Shown here piece by piece: positions 23,001-37,053 of a stretch of 64,000 bases of DNA (its first letter is position 1; every line of letters starts with the position of its first letter). Below the pieces are notes generated by a model. That model saw nothing but the letters and a program-made list of their open reading frames with translations. It ran no database searches and was not told the origin of the DNA. Where the stretch lies: the NCBI GenBank assembly GCA_013398275.1, contig VZSE01006029.1, forward strand, positions 2,322,000-2,385,999, in the 5' to 3' direction. A program made the position numbers and the translations under genes. The stretch is from Promerops cafer (lineage: Eukaryota; Chordata; Aves; Passeriformes; Nectariniidae).

Positions 23001-26000
23001 AAGTTTGCCTCAGTACCAATCCAAATTCTTACTACGTACAAAGAGTTTCTGGTTTGAAACTCATAAATCATCTCAGCAAAAGCTCACAGGTATTCAGTAT
23101 TCTAATCCTTATTCTATCTCTACTAATACATAAATAAAAGAAAACAATTTAAACATCCTGTATAAAAGAAACCTAAATTTGGCATAATCAGAGACTATAG
23201 GTAAATTTATTTTCTCTCACCTTCTTTGACTTGTAGAAAACAAGAGCTGGTTTATTTTTCTGGAAGTCTGAAAGCTGGCATGGTATAATGCCATTTATAA
23301 CATATATAACATAACATTTATAAACATTTTGAATATTAATGTCTAACCAAATGAGCAATTCAGAAAAAAAAAAAGGGAGAGAAATATCATAAAGCAGGCA
23401 GTGAATGGTTTGGTGCCCTAACTAGGAAAGGCAAGTTTCTACACTGCCTCCGAAAGTAGAAGCATACAATAGGATTAGCCTTATCTTATTTACATTTCTT
23501 AACAGCAAGACTGCATCCTCCTGACAGCATACTGTTTCCAGCAGGACTCAAATTCCAAGTAAGAGCAATTCTTAAAATAAAGTAGCTATGTCTGGCAGAG
23601 CTGGAACCATGAGAACAACACGAACACTCAAACCAGTTTATTCAGGTTTGACTCAAAAGGAAAAACTACATTTCGGGCTGGACAAAAATAAGACTCAACA
23701 CACCTAAAGAAGCTTCCAGAGCACCATTTTTAGGTCATGCCCTGTACTTTTTCCTGCTTTTCAATTCATATGTAGGAAGGTCAGATCATAGAGTGGATTC
23801 CACTGTGGCATTTCAAATCAGATTATTCTCTACATAATAATTAATGTCGTTCTTCTCATCACTTGCATACTGTTTTTCTAGTCTGAGAATGTTATTTGTG
23901 TTTATTTCTGAGAAGCTTGTTTTAATCCCTTCAAAGTACCAGCATCCTAAGCACAGCTATCTCATGCTCCATGAACTTTAGTGCAAATGCTGTAAGCATT
24001 TCTTTTCTTCTTAACAACTTCATTACAGTGTTTACACAGGAATACAGTGCTTGTACTGTAACCATGCAAAGCAAATACTCTGTAGTAAATGTAAGCTTTA
24101 TTCAAAGTGTAGCTTTAGAAGTCTTTATGGCATACTCCAGCCTGGACTGCCAGTGCTAGTGCAGGGAAAATGGCAGAAGGAAAACATTTATAAGGACAGA
24201 CCTTTCATGCTAACAAGAACTTTGGAACGGTCAAACAGAAGACCTATGGGCCAAATGTATTTCCAGACTGTGTCTGCGCCTCTTTGCTAACCCATGACAT
24301 CCCAAGCTATCCCTGCAAAAAGGACCTCAATTCCTCTACACTTTCTCAGGCTGTTTATTCACCATGAGATTGTTCAGTACATGACAGAAAAATGGCTGGG
24401 GGATAAAAAAAGCGCAGATCACAGTTGCATGAGAAATGGAGGTAGAACTTTTTGTCTTAAAAAAAAGATGAAATGTCCTTTTGGCAAGCTAGCAATCAAG
24501 TTGTGATTTTCCTTCTGGTAGAACTAAGTATGACCAGGACACAGGCCACCAGTGACAGACTTCCCAAAGAAATACAGCATTCAGGGAGAAAAGCAGTGTC
24601 AAGGATCCCAAAGGGCCATTCCAGAAAAGACCTTTTGCCAGAACTAAAGCTTTTAAGGAAGACTGAAATCCCATTATGGAAAAAAATAAGGAGAGAAACA
24701 CCAACAGCCTCTTAAAACTGAGAGTTTAAATAAAGTCAAAGCTATTAGTGGAGCAATCAGAAAGGAAACAAAGGCAAAATAGTTGGTGTATTATGAAAAT
24801 CTGCACTGTTGGCATCACTTATGAAAAAACCCCATAGTTCTCCTCTAAAAACTTTTTTTGGACTCACACAAAGAACTCTCCCATTTTACCTCTTATAGCA
24901 GGAGAGAAATCAAACAACATTTAATATTCAGGGCTTGTTCTGTGAAAAGTGGAAAATTATTATGCTAGCCCTTAATGCTCACATGAATGAAAGGCTGTTT
25001 TTTGGTGTTGCCCTTTCTTTTGTTTGTTTTTAAGGGGAGGGGGGGAAAGATTTCACTGAAAGGCACACATGGCCATGTACATAGATCTGCTTTTGCTGGT
25101 ATCACTACCACAGACCTAAGTACTGTAACTCAGGAAACGTAGAAAATCACTGAATGATTTAATTAAAAAGAATTGTAAGCCCACTGAACCTGCTACTTTT
25201 AAATCCAATCTAGTATTAATGGCAATAAAGCAAAGAAAAAAATCCAACACCACAATCTCACTGATACGGTGATGCCTGAATAAATCAAAATCACCAGTTT
25301 TGGTTTGTGGTACAGGAGTTTACATTTGAATGCAGCTGGATTGCAGTCAGCTAGCCAGCTCCCACAGCAGCCCCTCCAAGCTGTATTGATTTCTGGGGAA
25401 GAAAAGGCACTGTAAATCTGCCTGAGCGGCATTGCGTCATACTTTTGGTTGGCTCGAAAAAAGCAATGTTTTCCATTAGCATGGTAAAGAAGCTATACAA
25501 TTTTGTTTTTATTTCGAATAGAGTCTCAAGTTACAGAACACTTTAGCTAACTCTGTGGCAAGGACTACATGCTCCGTGTTTGTGAAGCCAGCAATTCATG
25601 CTTATGTGAAACCAGATGTGTGCACTGCACAGTTCCCAGGGCTGGGAAGGGGTTTTTAAAACGTGTTGCTGTCGATTAAAAAGGACTCTGCTTTTCACTT
25701 AGATCATGGAATCTACTGAAGCAGAAACAACATGTTCTTGCAGAGAAGGGGAAAGAGGGGAAGAGCAAAGGGTCGGAAGCAGAAGAAAACTTTAGGGCCA
25801 TAAAAACCACACACACAGAACAGCACAGGAGCAATGGTGTGGTACAACAAAGAGCAGCACAGTTCTAAAAAGCAATAAGCATAACATGATTTGAGGTAAC
25901 AAGGACTCCTTGATCAATTATTCATATAATTTACAACAGTTACAGCTGCATCAATAAGGAAAAGAAAAAATAAAAAGAATCTAGGGCAAATATAAAATCT

Positions 26001-27726
26001 TCACAGCTATGAAGTGTCCTTGATTTTCACCAGAACATTTGGATGTCTCGTATCATGTGTTTCTAGTTAGCAACAAACCCCTCCAACAAAGGGAAACAAG
26101 AGACAGAGAGGCACAGAACAAACTGCCTTGCTGGAAGCAGTGAGAGTGTTCAAGGCTGCATTTCACTCATGGATGCTGTGCATCAACAAAACCCAACACT
26201 ACACTAACACTGCTGTGTTTGAAACCTAACCACCCATCCCACCTAAATACATGCATGCACCCCATAGGATTATGAGGATACCTTCTGTGAAGTCTTTACT
26301 CTCTCAATCCATAAAACTGCACTTCAAAAATAAATAAATGTCTAAACAACTCCCAGAAGAAATGCTGTGTCTTTGTAATGTATGGTTATCTCAACTTGTA
26401 TTGCTTTGTGTACTCCTAAGGCAAATGTAACTAAGGGAAACATTACAGAGGTAACTATTTCTGGATGGTGTTTTTGCCTTCAGTTTGAAATCACTTTATA
26501 ATCAGCAGCAGCATCTTTCCTGCTCTGTCAAGGTTTGTCCTCAGTTGTTCAAGATGACCTTGCTAGTGGACTGAAGAACATGGGTGCAGCTGAAATCCAA
26601 GAAATGTGAAACAAAGAGTAAGGACATGGATGAGCAAGCAAAGGATGAGGGGGCATAACTGTGCTTACTGCACTCACCCCCAGACATGTACAGCAGACCA
26701 TAAGGGAAGGTTATGAGTTGAAGCATTGACTGTGCTAATGGGAGAACTTCACACCTATTTTGACTTTACTCCATGGATGGAAGGACAATAAACTTAGGTC
26801 TAATTCAGAGCTCTAATTTCAGTTTAAATTAAGATCAATAAAGGATTAACTAGAAAAGTCTGCAATTCTTCTCAGGTGAATCAAGAAATATTCATTTAAG
26901 AAGCTTTCCAACAATGAAGTTAGCACCTTGCAACAGGTAGTTTTTAAAAATGGAGAAATTGTGAGAACTTTAGAGGCAGCTACATTCAATCCTAAATAAA
27001 TCTGTAGGAAACACTTCCACTACTACTCACTTTTTCCAGACAACTCTCTACACTTAGTTCAATTAATCTTGTCAGTATGAAGGAAAGATCCTGCATATAT
27101 CATCATTACATTCAAAACACTGGCAAACAAAACCATAGCATAGTCAAATCTCCTTAAGTGTGTGCAACTGTAACATTGAGAACTTCAATAAAGTTCTTGG
27201 GGTCACATGTCTTTTTCTTTCACCAGTATTTATCCTGTACAAGCAAGAACAGGTTGTGGATGTTAAGAAGTTACCACACTGCTGATAAACAGAAAATCAT
27301 CATATACAAACCTTATTCTCCTCCCATTGCTGAAGATACCAGAGAGTGTTTCCGTATTTTTGTGGCCACTCAAAGTGAGCTCTGAATGTGGCACTTGAAG
27401 TGGGATATGTTTCTAAAAACAGAGCATGCTGTAGAGCTCAGAAACAGCCTGTTCCCTTGCCAACAAAGAACTGTAGATATATCTTTCTACTAATAATCTA
27501 AGGAATTACTTTTGACTCTAACCTACAATGCATATTATGTTGTTTTCCTCTCCTCTCCCCCTGCATTTGCTATTACAACATTTGTATCAGGTAGCAAGTA
27601 GCTATACACACAAAAGAAGGAGAAAGCTCAGAGATGCACTTGAGTGTTTATTCTGCAAGAAGAAAAATACTTATTTTGAAAATTGTATCACACAATTCAG
27701 TTTGCTTGAAAAATGAATCACTTTAC
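20017..27726. other. Long AT-rich non-coding stretch
   Basis: A pyrimidine-rich segment at 20230-20820 is open on both strands (128 and 139 codons at 20206-20625) for compositional reasons. The segments 21600-21740 (with a TAATTA homeodomain-type core), 24880-25040 and 25560-25740 have the even composition typical of conserved non-coding elements, which is only an impression. An 11-base A run sits near 23366. No gene and no classified repeat is recognised. Confidence 0.55.
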
Positions 27727-27857
27727 CTTGGTGTAACACCTCTGATCTCCTGCTAAGGCTGTCTGGCCCGTTAGGAGGTCTTCACCTTTAGCAGAGGTCT
27801 CCAGATGAAGGCAGATCTCTTCACCCTGGAACTCCCAGAGGCTCCCTGCAGCAACGC
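27727..27857 (-). other. Exon-like block, 131 bp
   Basis: On the minus strand a good acceptor (CCTTCCCTGTTGCTGTGTCTCCAG before 27857) and a good donor (ACCAAG|GTAAAG at 27727) enclose 131 bp. Only one of the three frames is open throughout. It needs two leading bases from the previous codon and then runs 43 codons, starting VAAGSLWEFQGEE and ending GDQRCYTK. The composition is protein-like (acidic, few low-complexity runs). I do not recognise the family. A non-coding RNA exon or part of an unrecognised transposon is equally possible. Confidence 0.3.
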
Positions 27858-30800
27858 CTGGAGACACAGCAACAGGGAAGGCATTTAGCTTCATCATCAA
27901 AGCCACAGTTTTAGAATGGATAAGAGAACGACGTCCTTAAAGGCTGCATCTTGGTTTAAACAATGTAAATTTCCAGAATTAGAACGCTACATCATCTTTT
28001 GGAGACTTAAAGGCTGCAAAGAGGTGTTTAGCAATACTGGACAAGCATTCAGACAGCCATAGGTGGTCTCTAGCCTTTATATTGCCAGTCCCAACAGCAT
28101 AATCTCCAAGCTCTGAAATTTAACAGGTGACCTACAGGTATCAATTCTGAATTTCTCTCATGTCATTATTTCCCCCACACTCAAACTGCTCAGAGACATG
28201 TATTGGAAATGCTGCAGGGCAAAGAGCACAAGTGTGACATCATCTTCTCAAGGGACTCACGTAGTCCTGTGCCCCTGCAGGCAAGAAACACTGCCTGCAA
28301 ACCACCTAGCCTCCCTGCACATGACCTCCACCCAGCTGACAAAGTAGTCCTGGTTAAAAGTCCACTCCAGAACACTGTCTTATGCTCAGAAAAATGAAAA
28401 ATAAAAATCCTTAAATTCCACCATCAGAAGGGAAGGATAACAAGATTGCCTTCCTGAAATAAATGCATTTCAACACTGCTTTTTACATGCAAAACAACCA
28501 TACAGAATTTAGTAGTTTACAAGCTGTGACCTAAATCCCTGTTTATGTTCTTTTTCTCAAAATGCCACCTGAGGTAAGACCAGCTCTAATCACACAGAAA
28601 AGTACTTGGGTACATGAGATTTCTGTGGTTTGGTTTTATTTGACAGTATGTGGTCAAGCACTCTTACTGGCATAAGCAGATGGCACAGCAGCTTCCTTTA
28701 AGCAAACAATTCTGAGTGGTTTCAAATGACTTTAATTTTCTAATCAGCTATTCACTCAAGAAACAGGACTGCAGTCAGGTAACAGACCATGTGATGAAGC
28801 ACAGAGCTCCTTTAACAAAAATCTCAAAAATATATGCAGAAACAGCTTAAGCACAAGGTCAAGAAAACCATTTTTGGTCTCATACTATTAACAAACCAAA
28901 CAGGCAGAAATATTTGTCAGATACCAATTACTCTGGGCTTCTTCACTCAGTCTTTGGGTCTTGACATCAAACCTGAGTTTGGGTCTTGACATTAGTATTC
29001 TGAAGATAAGAGTTTGTTTGTGTTGGGTGGGTGGATAAAGTCTCATCTTGTGAGACTGACTGCCTTTGAAACAGTGGTACAACAGAAAAAAGTAACAACA
29101 GAGGGATTTCAGACGGATTGGTATCTGCATGTAAATACTTAAAATCAGAAAAAAATAACAAGAGAAATATGAAGGCATAAGCATATTCAGAATGATGTAG
29201 CATTACAGCTACTCAGCTATTATGAGCCTGCTGTAGTAGTGTTTTTCTGGTATTTGGTAAAAGAAAAAAAATTACAAACATCACAAGAAAATAAAAAAAG
29301 GATGTTTTTCAACCTTGCCTTGTTTAGTACAACAAAGCACAACAACAGATTATCAGCCAGAAATACACTCTTGTATTATTACAAATTATTCTGATATCCA
29401 AATTACTGTATTTTAAACAGCAATTCTGAATGATGCTCATTTCAATCTAAAAACCAAAACAACTGTGTAAGCAAAAGGATCCCTGTATGTTCATATTTGA
29501 AAAGTCAAAGGGAAAAAAGTGAACATGGTCATTAGCTGCAGCTAGTAAATATGTTCCAGCCATGTTGCTTGGCCAACAGCCTGAGCAAGGACAAGTACAA
29601 GCACTTTTATTTCCTAGTTAAGTGTCAAGTTTTAACAGCTATCAACTGGTCAGGATAGAAGACATCCCCAAAATCCCCAGAAGACTGCTAGATGTACTGC
29701 TTCAAAACAAAAACTTGTGACAAAATACTGTAGGGAAAAAAGGTTGTGACTTTTTGTGCAGGTAAATATTCAGATTCACAAATTCCTTCCCTTCTGCCTG
29801 TTGAAATTAGAGTCCCTTTCTTTTTGCTTCTCCACTAAATTGCTGGTTTGGAATCCGCAAAAAGTATGGTCCCAAATTTATATCTAGTGTTAGGAATGTT
29901 ACCATTCTCATATGGGAAACAAATATCACTGAATTTAATATATTCATGTTTAAACATGAAAGTATGGTATTATGTGTATGCATCTGCACAAATGTATTTA
30001 TATTAATTGCTGCATAGTTATCAGTCAGCTTCTCTAAAGTGCTCAGAACTGCACTTTAAAAATATTTTTATGAACCTGTTTTGTATTTATAGACTACATC
30101 CTGAGTTTCAGCCTTTACCCAACAAGCTAGAGCCTTTTATGACACATGTAGTTTCCTGCTTCGCTGTCCAGTATCAACAAGTCTTTGGACTTTTTTTTCT
30201 GAAAGGACTTTTCATCCTCAATTGCTATGTTCTTCCTCTCTTGCTAAGTGTAAAATCAAAGTTTTAGTGCTTATAAAAATACACATCTCACAGAAGAGAA
30301 GCCAAACGTAATTTAGAAGGCTTTGTGAATGAATGCCTGGCCTTCTTATTCTAATAATCCCAAAGGCATCAATCTAAACCTTCAAACCTGACTCAAGTCT
30401 ACCATGAGGTTTCCATAATCCAAACTAAAGTCTTTAAAAACATAGGATTTCTTTACAAAGAAATAAGCTGATATGGAAGCTCAGCAGCATATGATTAAGC
30501 ATTTGATAACTTGATGCTTTGATAAGGTGTTACCTTAATCTCTGTCACAGAGGAGAAGTGTAAGTCAGCAAACTGAAACTAGGCAGCTGGAGGAATCTAG
30601 CTACTCAAATAAGATATACTTTCTGTGACTGAAAAGATAAGAATGCTCTCTGCAGTCAAACCTCTGTGAGAGAATAAAGTTATTTAACAAAGCAGAAGAG
30701 GTAGAGAAGACTTCAGCTTTATACGTAAGTAGAAACAAGGGAATATCTAGCAATGTGTACTGTGAAAAACTATTCAACCTTTTTAATGCAGACCCTACAT

Positions 30801-32112
30801 TTTGATACCCAGTTGTTAGACGTATTCATCCCAATTCAGATCAAGACTAATACATTTCATTGCAAAGTAAGACATCTATAGGATGCTAAGAGGAGCTTTA
30901 CTCCCTGCAAAGTTTGATGAAAATACTGCTAATTTTCCTAAGCAAGAGCTACATCCACTGGACAACTGGAAGGCAGCAACATCTTTAAAATTTTCAAGGT
31001 TTCACTACCACCATTCTCGCAGCCGTGAGTATCTCACTAAGACTCTGGATCAGCACAGCTATCTAGCCACTATAAACTGTCAGGGAAAGTTACAGTACAT
31101 TTGCAGAAGTATAAAGGGGCACTAATCTCCTAAAAGTTAATTATACTGAAACCAAGCTTCAGTTAGAAGCAGATCACCAAGTCCAACACACTAATACTTT
31201 TGTTTGCTGGAATGTACACATGCATGTCTGCAAAACATATCTACAAGAAGAGACAAAAAGCAGATCTTCATTTTACCTTTAGTAGTTTTCTGCCCACATT
31301 CTCAGCTACTTTCTTATCTACTCTCCAACATCAAGGGTTTCATTTACAGTTTGTATCAGTTATTAAAATATAATAGGAACAAAAAAGAAGGAACACAGAA
31401 AAACAGGTTTTCTGGCCAGCCCATTACCTGGTTGTACAGAATAGGATTTGTTTTTCCAAAGTTAAAAAATAAATGAAAACATGTATAGACATCATGACAG
31501 AGAAATTAGAGTGCTTAAGCATCAGTGGGCAACCTGGTAAAACAGGGCTCCAAAGATGAGCAAAAAGAGATGGTGTGTTTTTTGAAGAAGGAATTGTTGT
31601 AGAGGGGAATGAAGGGCAGGGAAATTACAGTACTTGGACAAGGCAGCAGCATGGATGAAATTGATGGGTTTCCATGCTGTCACTTTCTCTGTGCACCTGA
31701 GTCAGATGCCAAACAAACTCATGACAACAAAAAAGCAATCCAAGTTTGGTCTGCTAAGACAGGTGGCTATCAAGAGGATAAACACAATTCTTACAGAAAA
31801 CCATTCCTTCAAGAAACTCCACAGAAAAGCAGCAGATGATGGAAAGTACAACCCAGCTGAAAGCACAAACACAATTCAAGGGGTACCAACTAAAAACTGC
31901 AACTGGGAATTTAGGAACTGTGTTTATATGCTAATGTACCACTTCCTACTCTCTTCAGTCTTTGTGGATATACACCTCTTGCCAGGGGACTTGAAAGAAG
32001 AAAGCCTGTAAACTTGTGAACGGTGACAACAGCCAACTAAGAGTTCAAAGAAAGGCTGCAAAATGAGGAAAATGAGGCACATGATGAAAAGCAAGTATAA
32101 TGATTCAAGAGT
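27858..32112. other. AT-rich non-coding stretch
   Basis: Open frames of 60-125 codons on both strands (for example plus 31634-32011) show no recognisable motif. No classified repeat is seen. Confidence 0.6.
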
Positions 32113-32285
32113 GGGGTGGTGTGAGAAGCAGAAAAGGCCTTGACACTGTGCAAGCTCTGCTCAGGAATAAGAAAAACATCTCTGTATTATCAACACTGAT
32201 TTCAGCACAAATCCAAAACATGTCTCCAGACCAGCTACTATGAAGAAAATTTACTCTGTCCCAGCTAAAACCAGCACAAAGTGAC
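32113..32285 (-). mobile_element. Truncated endogenous retrovirus LTR, 5' part only
   Basis: This segment aligns by eye with 350-515 of the window: shared AAAGGCCTT, AACAAAAACATCTCT/AAGAAAAACATCTCT, CAGCACAAATCCAAAACA and GAAGAAA...ACTCTGTCCCAG-type runs, in the same order and orientation. On the minus strand it begins TGTGCTGGTTTTAGCTGGG near 32280. It holds only about the first 170 bases of the LTR, the rest being absent at 32113. Both copies yield a similar minus-strand peptide (MFFLFLSRACT versus MFLLLLSRAYT) because the DNA is homologous, not because it is a gene. Confidence 0.8.
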
Positions 32286-34796
32286 ACCAGAAGATAGGAT
32301 TAAGAAGAGGCCTGGTACCGTGATTAATTTTAAGTAAATAAGACCAGGAAATTTATTCAAAACAATTGGGTTTCTTAAGTTTTCACTGTGAAAGGGAATA
32401 GGAATATGCCACAGTGCCTTTTTACTGTAAACATTACAGAGAACCATAAAATAGGGAACAGAAGCTGAAATTAAGACAAGAGACATTTTGTTAGAGTTTT
32501 TGGTGAATTCTCTATCAGTTTAAAAAAAAAAAAGTCAGTGAAGTGCTAAAAAGGACATCATTAAAGTAGTTAATTTTTAAATTTTCAGAAAATAATGTAC
32601 TCTCTGAGACCTTACTGATGATCCAGGGAAGATGTAGGTGTACTCTGTCTCAAAGTTATTTCCCAAATATAATGGTTTCTGAATGACAGCCTGGGTATAA
32701 CCCCAGAAGTAAGCCAAAGTCTGAACTGTCCTGCTTTTCAGTTTGCCATTTAGCTTTATTCATTTTTCATAGTCCCTATGAAAGCATGACCACCTTGTTG
32801 TTCATAAGATGCAAGCTAAGTAATTGATTTGACTTTGGAACAAACATTAGAAGCAACCATATGCTGTCACCATCTTTGCCTGCTATTTGGAAAATTCTGA
32901 AGACAAGACATTGATGCAAATATACGTGAGAGCAATTAATTATTGCTCAAAGGGGAAACATGTATGTTACACTGGCTGTCTGCATTCTAACAAACAACAA
33001 ACTTTCTCAAAATCAGCAGCACTTAATGGGCAGAATTGAAAATCTACTAAGCAGAAGAAAAGCATGGAAATATAAGCAAAACTATGCATGAGACAGACTT
33101 TAGATCTAACAAGGGTGACACCTCTCTCTAGCTTTTAATAGTGATGCCATTAGCATCTTAAGAATGATAACTAAGTCTGGAATACACAGACACTTTCAAA
33201 AGTCTTTGCAACATCAAAGTTACACAAATGTTCCTTAATGACTTCTGATTCGGACTCATGATTGTTTTTGTTACAAATCCAGCCACCCCAGGAGAAGTAG
33301 GATTTTTATACAAATTATAAAACAAATTTGCCGTAGCCTCTAATCTTTCCATCATCTTGGCAAATCTGCATAAGATAAGCTGTGCAAGAGACATGAGAAC
33401 CCTCACCCCTCCTGGCAGTGAACCCCCATATGAGATGTGTTACTTCTCCCTTGGGTATGACCAAGGGACAATGACCAACATTCAGAGGAATAGAAGTGAC
33501 ACCCAATTCCATTAAATAATCAGATCAAGGCAGCTCTCAGGTTTTCAGCTCACAGTTAGATGCTGAAGCAAAACCTGCCCAAGCAATTCTGCCAGGGAAT
33601 GATGCCAGGGAACTGCAAGAGTGGTTCTCCAAAGTACCTGAATGACTAGAGGCAGTAGGACTCTTTCAACAAACCTACGGGAAATCAGGAAGTAAGAAAA
33701 TGCCAAATGGCTGCAGAATACCAAGCCAGGCACACATTTTGGAGGAGTTTTAGGTTACCTTTGTTTGCTCACTGGCCAACACAACAAGAGCTGAATTCAT
33801 AATATAAACTTCAGAACCAGAACAAGCACAATTATTAATAATGAGATAGCTGCAAATGCAGAGGTAACCCCACCAGCCCACCCCCTAGCCACCCAAAAAA
33901 AATCCCACGGAAAAAAAAACCCAAACAAAACACTTCAGAAGTGTTAGGCCCAAAAAAGTTAGGCACTTGATAAGAAGTAAGAGACAACTAGCAGGAGGAA
34001 TCAGCTGAAGTAAACAGTCATTGATTTATCAATTCATTACACATGACTGAAACACAGATGGACATTACAGCATCATAAAAATGAATTTTCCTCTGGCATG
34101 AAAGACTCTCAAGCCCACATTTCTACATCCAAGTTTCCAAGTAAAGACTTTTCATCAGCAAGTTATTAAAACCCCAAAGCAGCAAGAATCCACTTTAATC
34201 TCTATTCTGTCTCTGCTTGAGGACATCCACTTGCTTACTCTGCTTCATACTCAGACTGTCAGTTCTCTCTTCACAACTCAGTATAACCAGGAAGAATAAC
34301 TTGGTTCCTGATTATTCAACTGTAATTGTTTCTCTTTGGATGTTTTACAGCTGGAGGAGGAAAAGATACAAACAGGTGACCTCAGTTTTGACTTTAAATC
34401 AATCAACAAATGAAATGTTAGTAATAAGAGACATGAAACAGACACATTAGCCATGATAGGAAATACTAAATCTACAGCTGGGCTTCAAAACAAAACCCTA
34501 CAGTCCACTTTGCTGGGAATAAGAAGATATACAAAGCTTTGACTTGGGGTCAGGCCACAGGGTCAAATATACAAAGAGGATATAAATCAGACATTATTTC
34601 AAAAACTTACTTGCCAAAGGACAAGACAGTGAGTACGGAAGTATTTATGAAAACATATCAACACTGAAAAAAAGGCAAGTACAAGGGCGTGCAGATGTCA
34701 GCCAGTCACAGATGTGCTGCCTGCTTTAGCAGTCAGAGCTAATCCCTGTCCCCAGCCAAGCCTGGGGACCTAGCTCTCACACCCAGGTTTTAAAGC
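32286..34796. other. AT-rich non-coding stretch
   Basis: It contains a 12-base A run near 32522 and an A/C-rich low-complexity patch at 33890-33940. Only short open frames without recognisable motifs are present. Confidence 0.6.
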
Positions 34797-34844
34797 AGGG
34801 GAGCTCCCCAGGACAGTATACAACTGGGGAGTACCCCAGGACCC
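34797..34844. repeat. Two copies of a GGGGAG..CCCC palindromic motif
   Basis: GGGGAGCTCCCC (34798-34809) is a perfect 12-bp palindrome followed by AGGAC. A close copy, GGGGAGTACCCC followed by AGGAC, lies at 34826-34842. The two units are 28 bases apart and probably a degenerate tandem duplication. Confidence 0.7.
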
Positions 34845-36898
34845 ACACTACTGACCAAGCTGGGGATTCAGGAAGGCTCAAGTCAAGACACCTCAGAGAA
34901 TACACATTTAAAACTTTTCCTAGAAACTACATTAAACCATTACTGTAGTTTATTAAATACACCTAATACTGGACTACAACAAAGTACAAAGAGTTTATTG
35001 CTCCTTGTTTGTGACCTATTCCAATACTACACTATCACCACTGATAGGAACAGTAAAACAGTATCACACTTGCAGGGAAAAAGAGGGCTGGGTATAGGAT
35101 ATCAATGATTTAACTTTAATGAGGCTGTGGAAAGAGTCCTTGCATCATGCCTGGCACACCATGGAAAAGGGATGTCTTACCAAAAGCCTTCCTCCCTGGA
35201 CAACGAGAAGTGGAGCCCATCTCCAGGCCATGGGCTCAGCACGTAGGATTACTCAGCAGATGGTCATGAAAGCAGGAATTAAGTGTAACATGCCAGCTCT
35301 GCAAAAGCCTACCTTCATTGGAGGCATTTAATAATAACATTTTTGTGCTGCACACCACGATTTTGAGAAACAGAGAAGCAAACATCAACGTAGTTACCGA
35401 TGCAACTCCAGCCTAGAGACAGGCCATTTGAGGCAATTCTATACAGAAGGAAAAAATACATAAGATGCCACAATTTATTACTTTTTTTTGTTTAAAGCTA
35501 GTTATAAAAAAATTGTTACTTGTTTATGCAAATTATTACTAACCAGAATTTCAGTGCAATGGTACAGCACTTCCACACCCCAGAGAAAGCAAATCCAGGA
35601 CCTTGTTCATCTCCAAGTAGCAGGAAGCTGGCAAACAAGCAAGGGGCAGGCAGCCAAACCAACCACGACTGCTAAGAGCAGCATAAATCAGCAGTTTGAA
35701 TCAGAAGGCTTTACACTTCCTTTCTGAGGACTCTGCCACTTATTGCTTCTTTTAGAAACATTTATCAACCTTGTATCAGGTCACTATGGAAAAGCATGAA
35801 AGCAGCAACAGTTGCAGAGTACCACCCTGGGTTTGACCTTGATTTGGGCCACTCGACCGTCAAACATCAAAACAGGAGTAAAACTTAAGAGACTACAATC
35901 TCATACTGTTCTGCCATAAACATAACTCAGCATAGCATAAGATAACATAGAACTTTGACACTTTTCTAATACTTTCTAAATAAAAATATCAAGCAGTCAC
36001 GTCACATCACCAGATGCAGGACAAAAAGCCACGGGCAGCCGTGTGCATAGTCTTCCTTTGACAACTCTTACCCTCATTTAACAGCACTGAGTCTGTGGAA
36101 GAAGGAAAGAACAGAGTATTTAAAAAAACAAACAAAACAACAACAACAAAAAAACTTTACAAAATGAAAACAGAATTCACAAAGTAGATAGCTACTTCAA
36201 AGCACCAGTCATAAAAGGGAAGATGCATGGAAGCTTGCAGCTAGTCAGTCACACATCATCAGTCCATAAAGCAAGGACTCTGTTCTACTCTGCAGCCAAA
36301 GGGCAACTGGGAGATTGTCCTATCCTGTCACTCATCCTGAAACTACCTAGCAATTCTTTTTAAATACTTACACTGGTTAATCTTTGGAATCTCGAAAGAA
36401 CCCACAGCTAAGAAAATTATGCTGGTCATTAGGGTAACAAAAAACAAAACTCAAAAAACCACAAACAACATTTTTCTACATCAAAAAAGGTATTTTTCAC
36501 TGGAGGCACCCAAATATCCCTAAAGATGTGCATTTTGATGATTCCAACAGGCTAATAAAAAGTTGACATGGCATTCTTCCTTGTAAAAGTTGACAATATG
36601 ATGATTCTGCAGAAAATTCTGTGCAAGTTATTTACAAAGACAGGCACCCAAACAAGTACTAAATCCCAAACATCCAATTTGAACATTCTGAAGTTCAGAA
36701 TGAGGCATCTAAGGAGATGCTTGTGTAACATACAAAATCAATCAAAATTATCAAAAGCACTATAGACAGAAGGAACAAACTTTAAAAATAAGTCCAACAT
36801 CTAAAGGGGTATCTATCTTAATTTTTATTGCAGTACTATAATTTCTACTCCTACATTCACACGGTGAACAAACAATGCATTTAAATGTCCAGTTATTA
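34845..36898. other. AT-rich non-coding stretch
   Basis: An (AAC)n/A-rich simple repeat lies at 36121-36155. No gene or classified transposon is recognised. Confidence 0.6.
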
Positions 36899-37053
36899 CC
36901 ACAGAATCAGAAAGCTTGCACTGGAAGGGTCCTTGAAAGGCCATGTAGTTCTACCCCTCTGCAATGAGGATTTTCAACTAGATCAGATTGCTCAGAGCTC
37001 CATTCAACCTCACCTTGAATGCTTCCAGAGATGTGGCATCTACCACTGCTCTA
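36899..37053 (-). mobile_element. CR1 LINE 3'-end fragment
   Basis: The plus strand reads as the reverse complement of a CR1 3' end: CAGAATCAGAAAGC, GGAAGGGTCCTTGAAAGGCCATG, TAGTTCTACCCC, GATTGCTCAGAGCTCCATTC and AACCTCACCTTGAATGCTTCCAG in the usual order. The element therefore points leftward, with its 3' end at about 36899, and is truncated after about 155 bases. Divergence from the family pattern I remember is substantial, so the copy is old. It carries no coding capacity. Confidence 0.9.

Noticed and set aside
1..32285. A single provirus bounded by the two LTR copies
   Set aside because: The copies are about 32 kb apart, the right one is truncated, and no gag, pol or env-like frame lies between them. 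They are independent insertions.
32105..32287. 60-codon minus-strand frame similar to the one at 75-419
   Set aside because: It is a truncated LTR copy. The similarity is DNA homology of the repeat.
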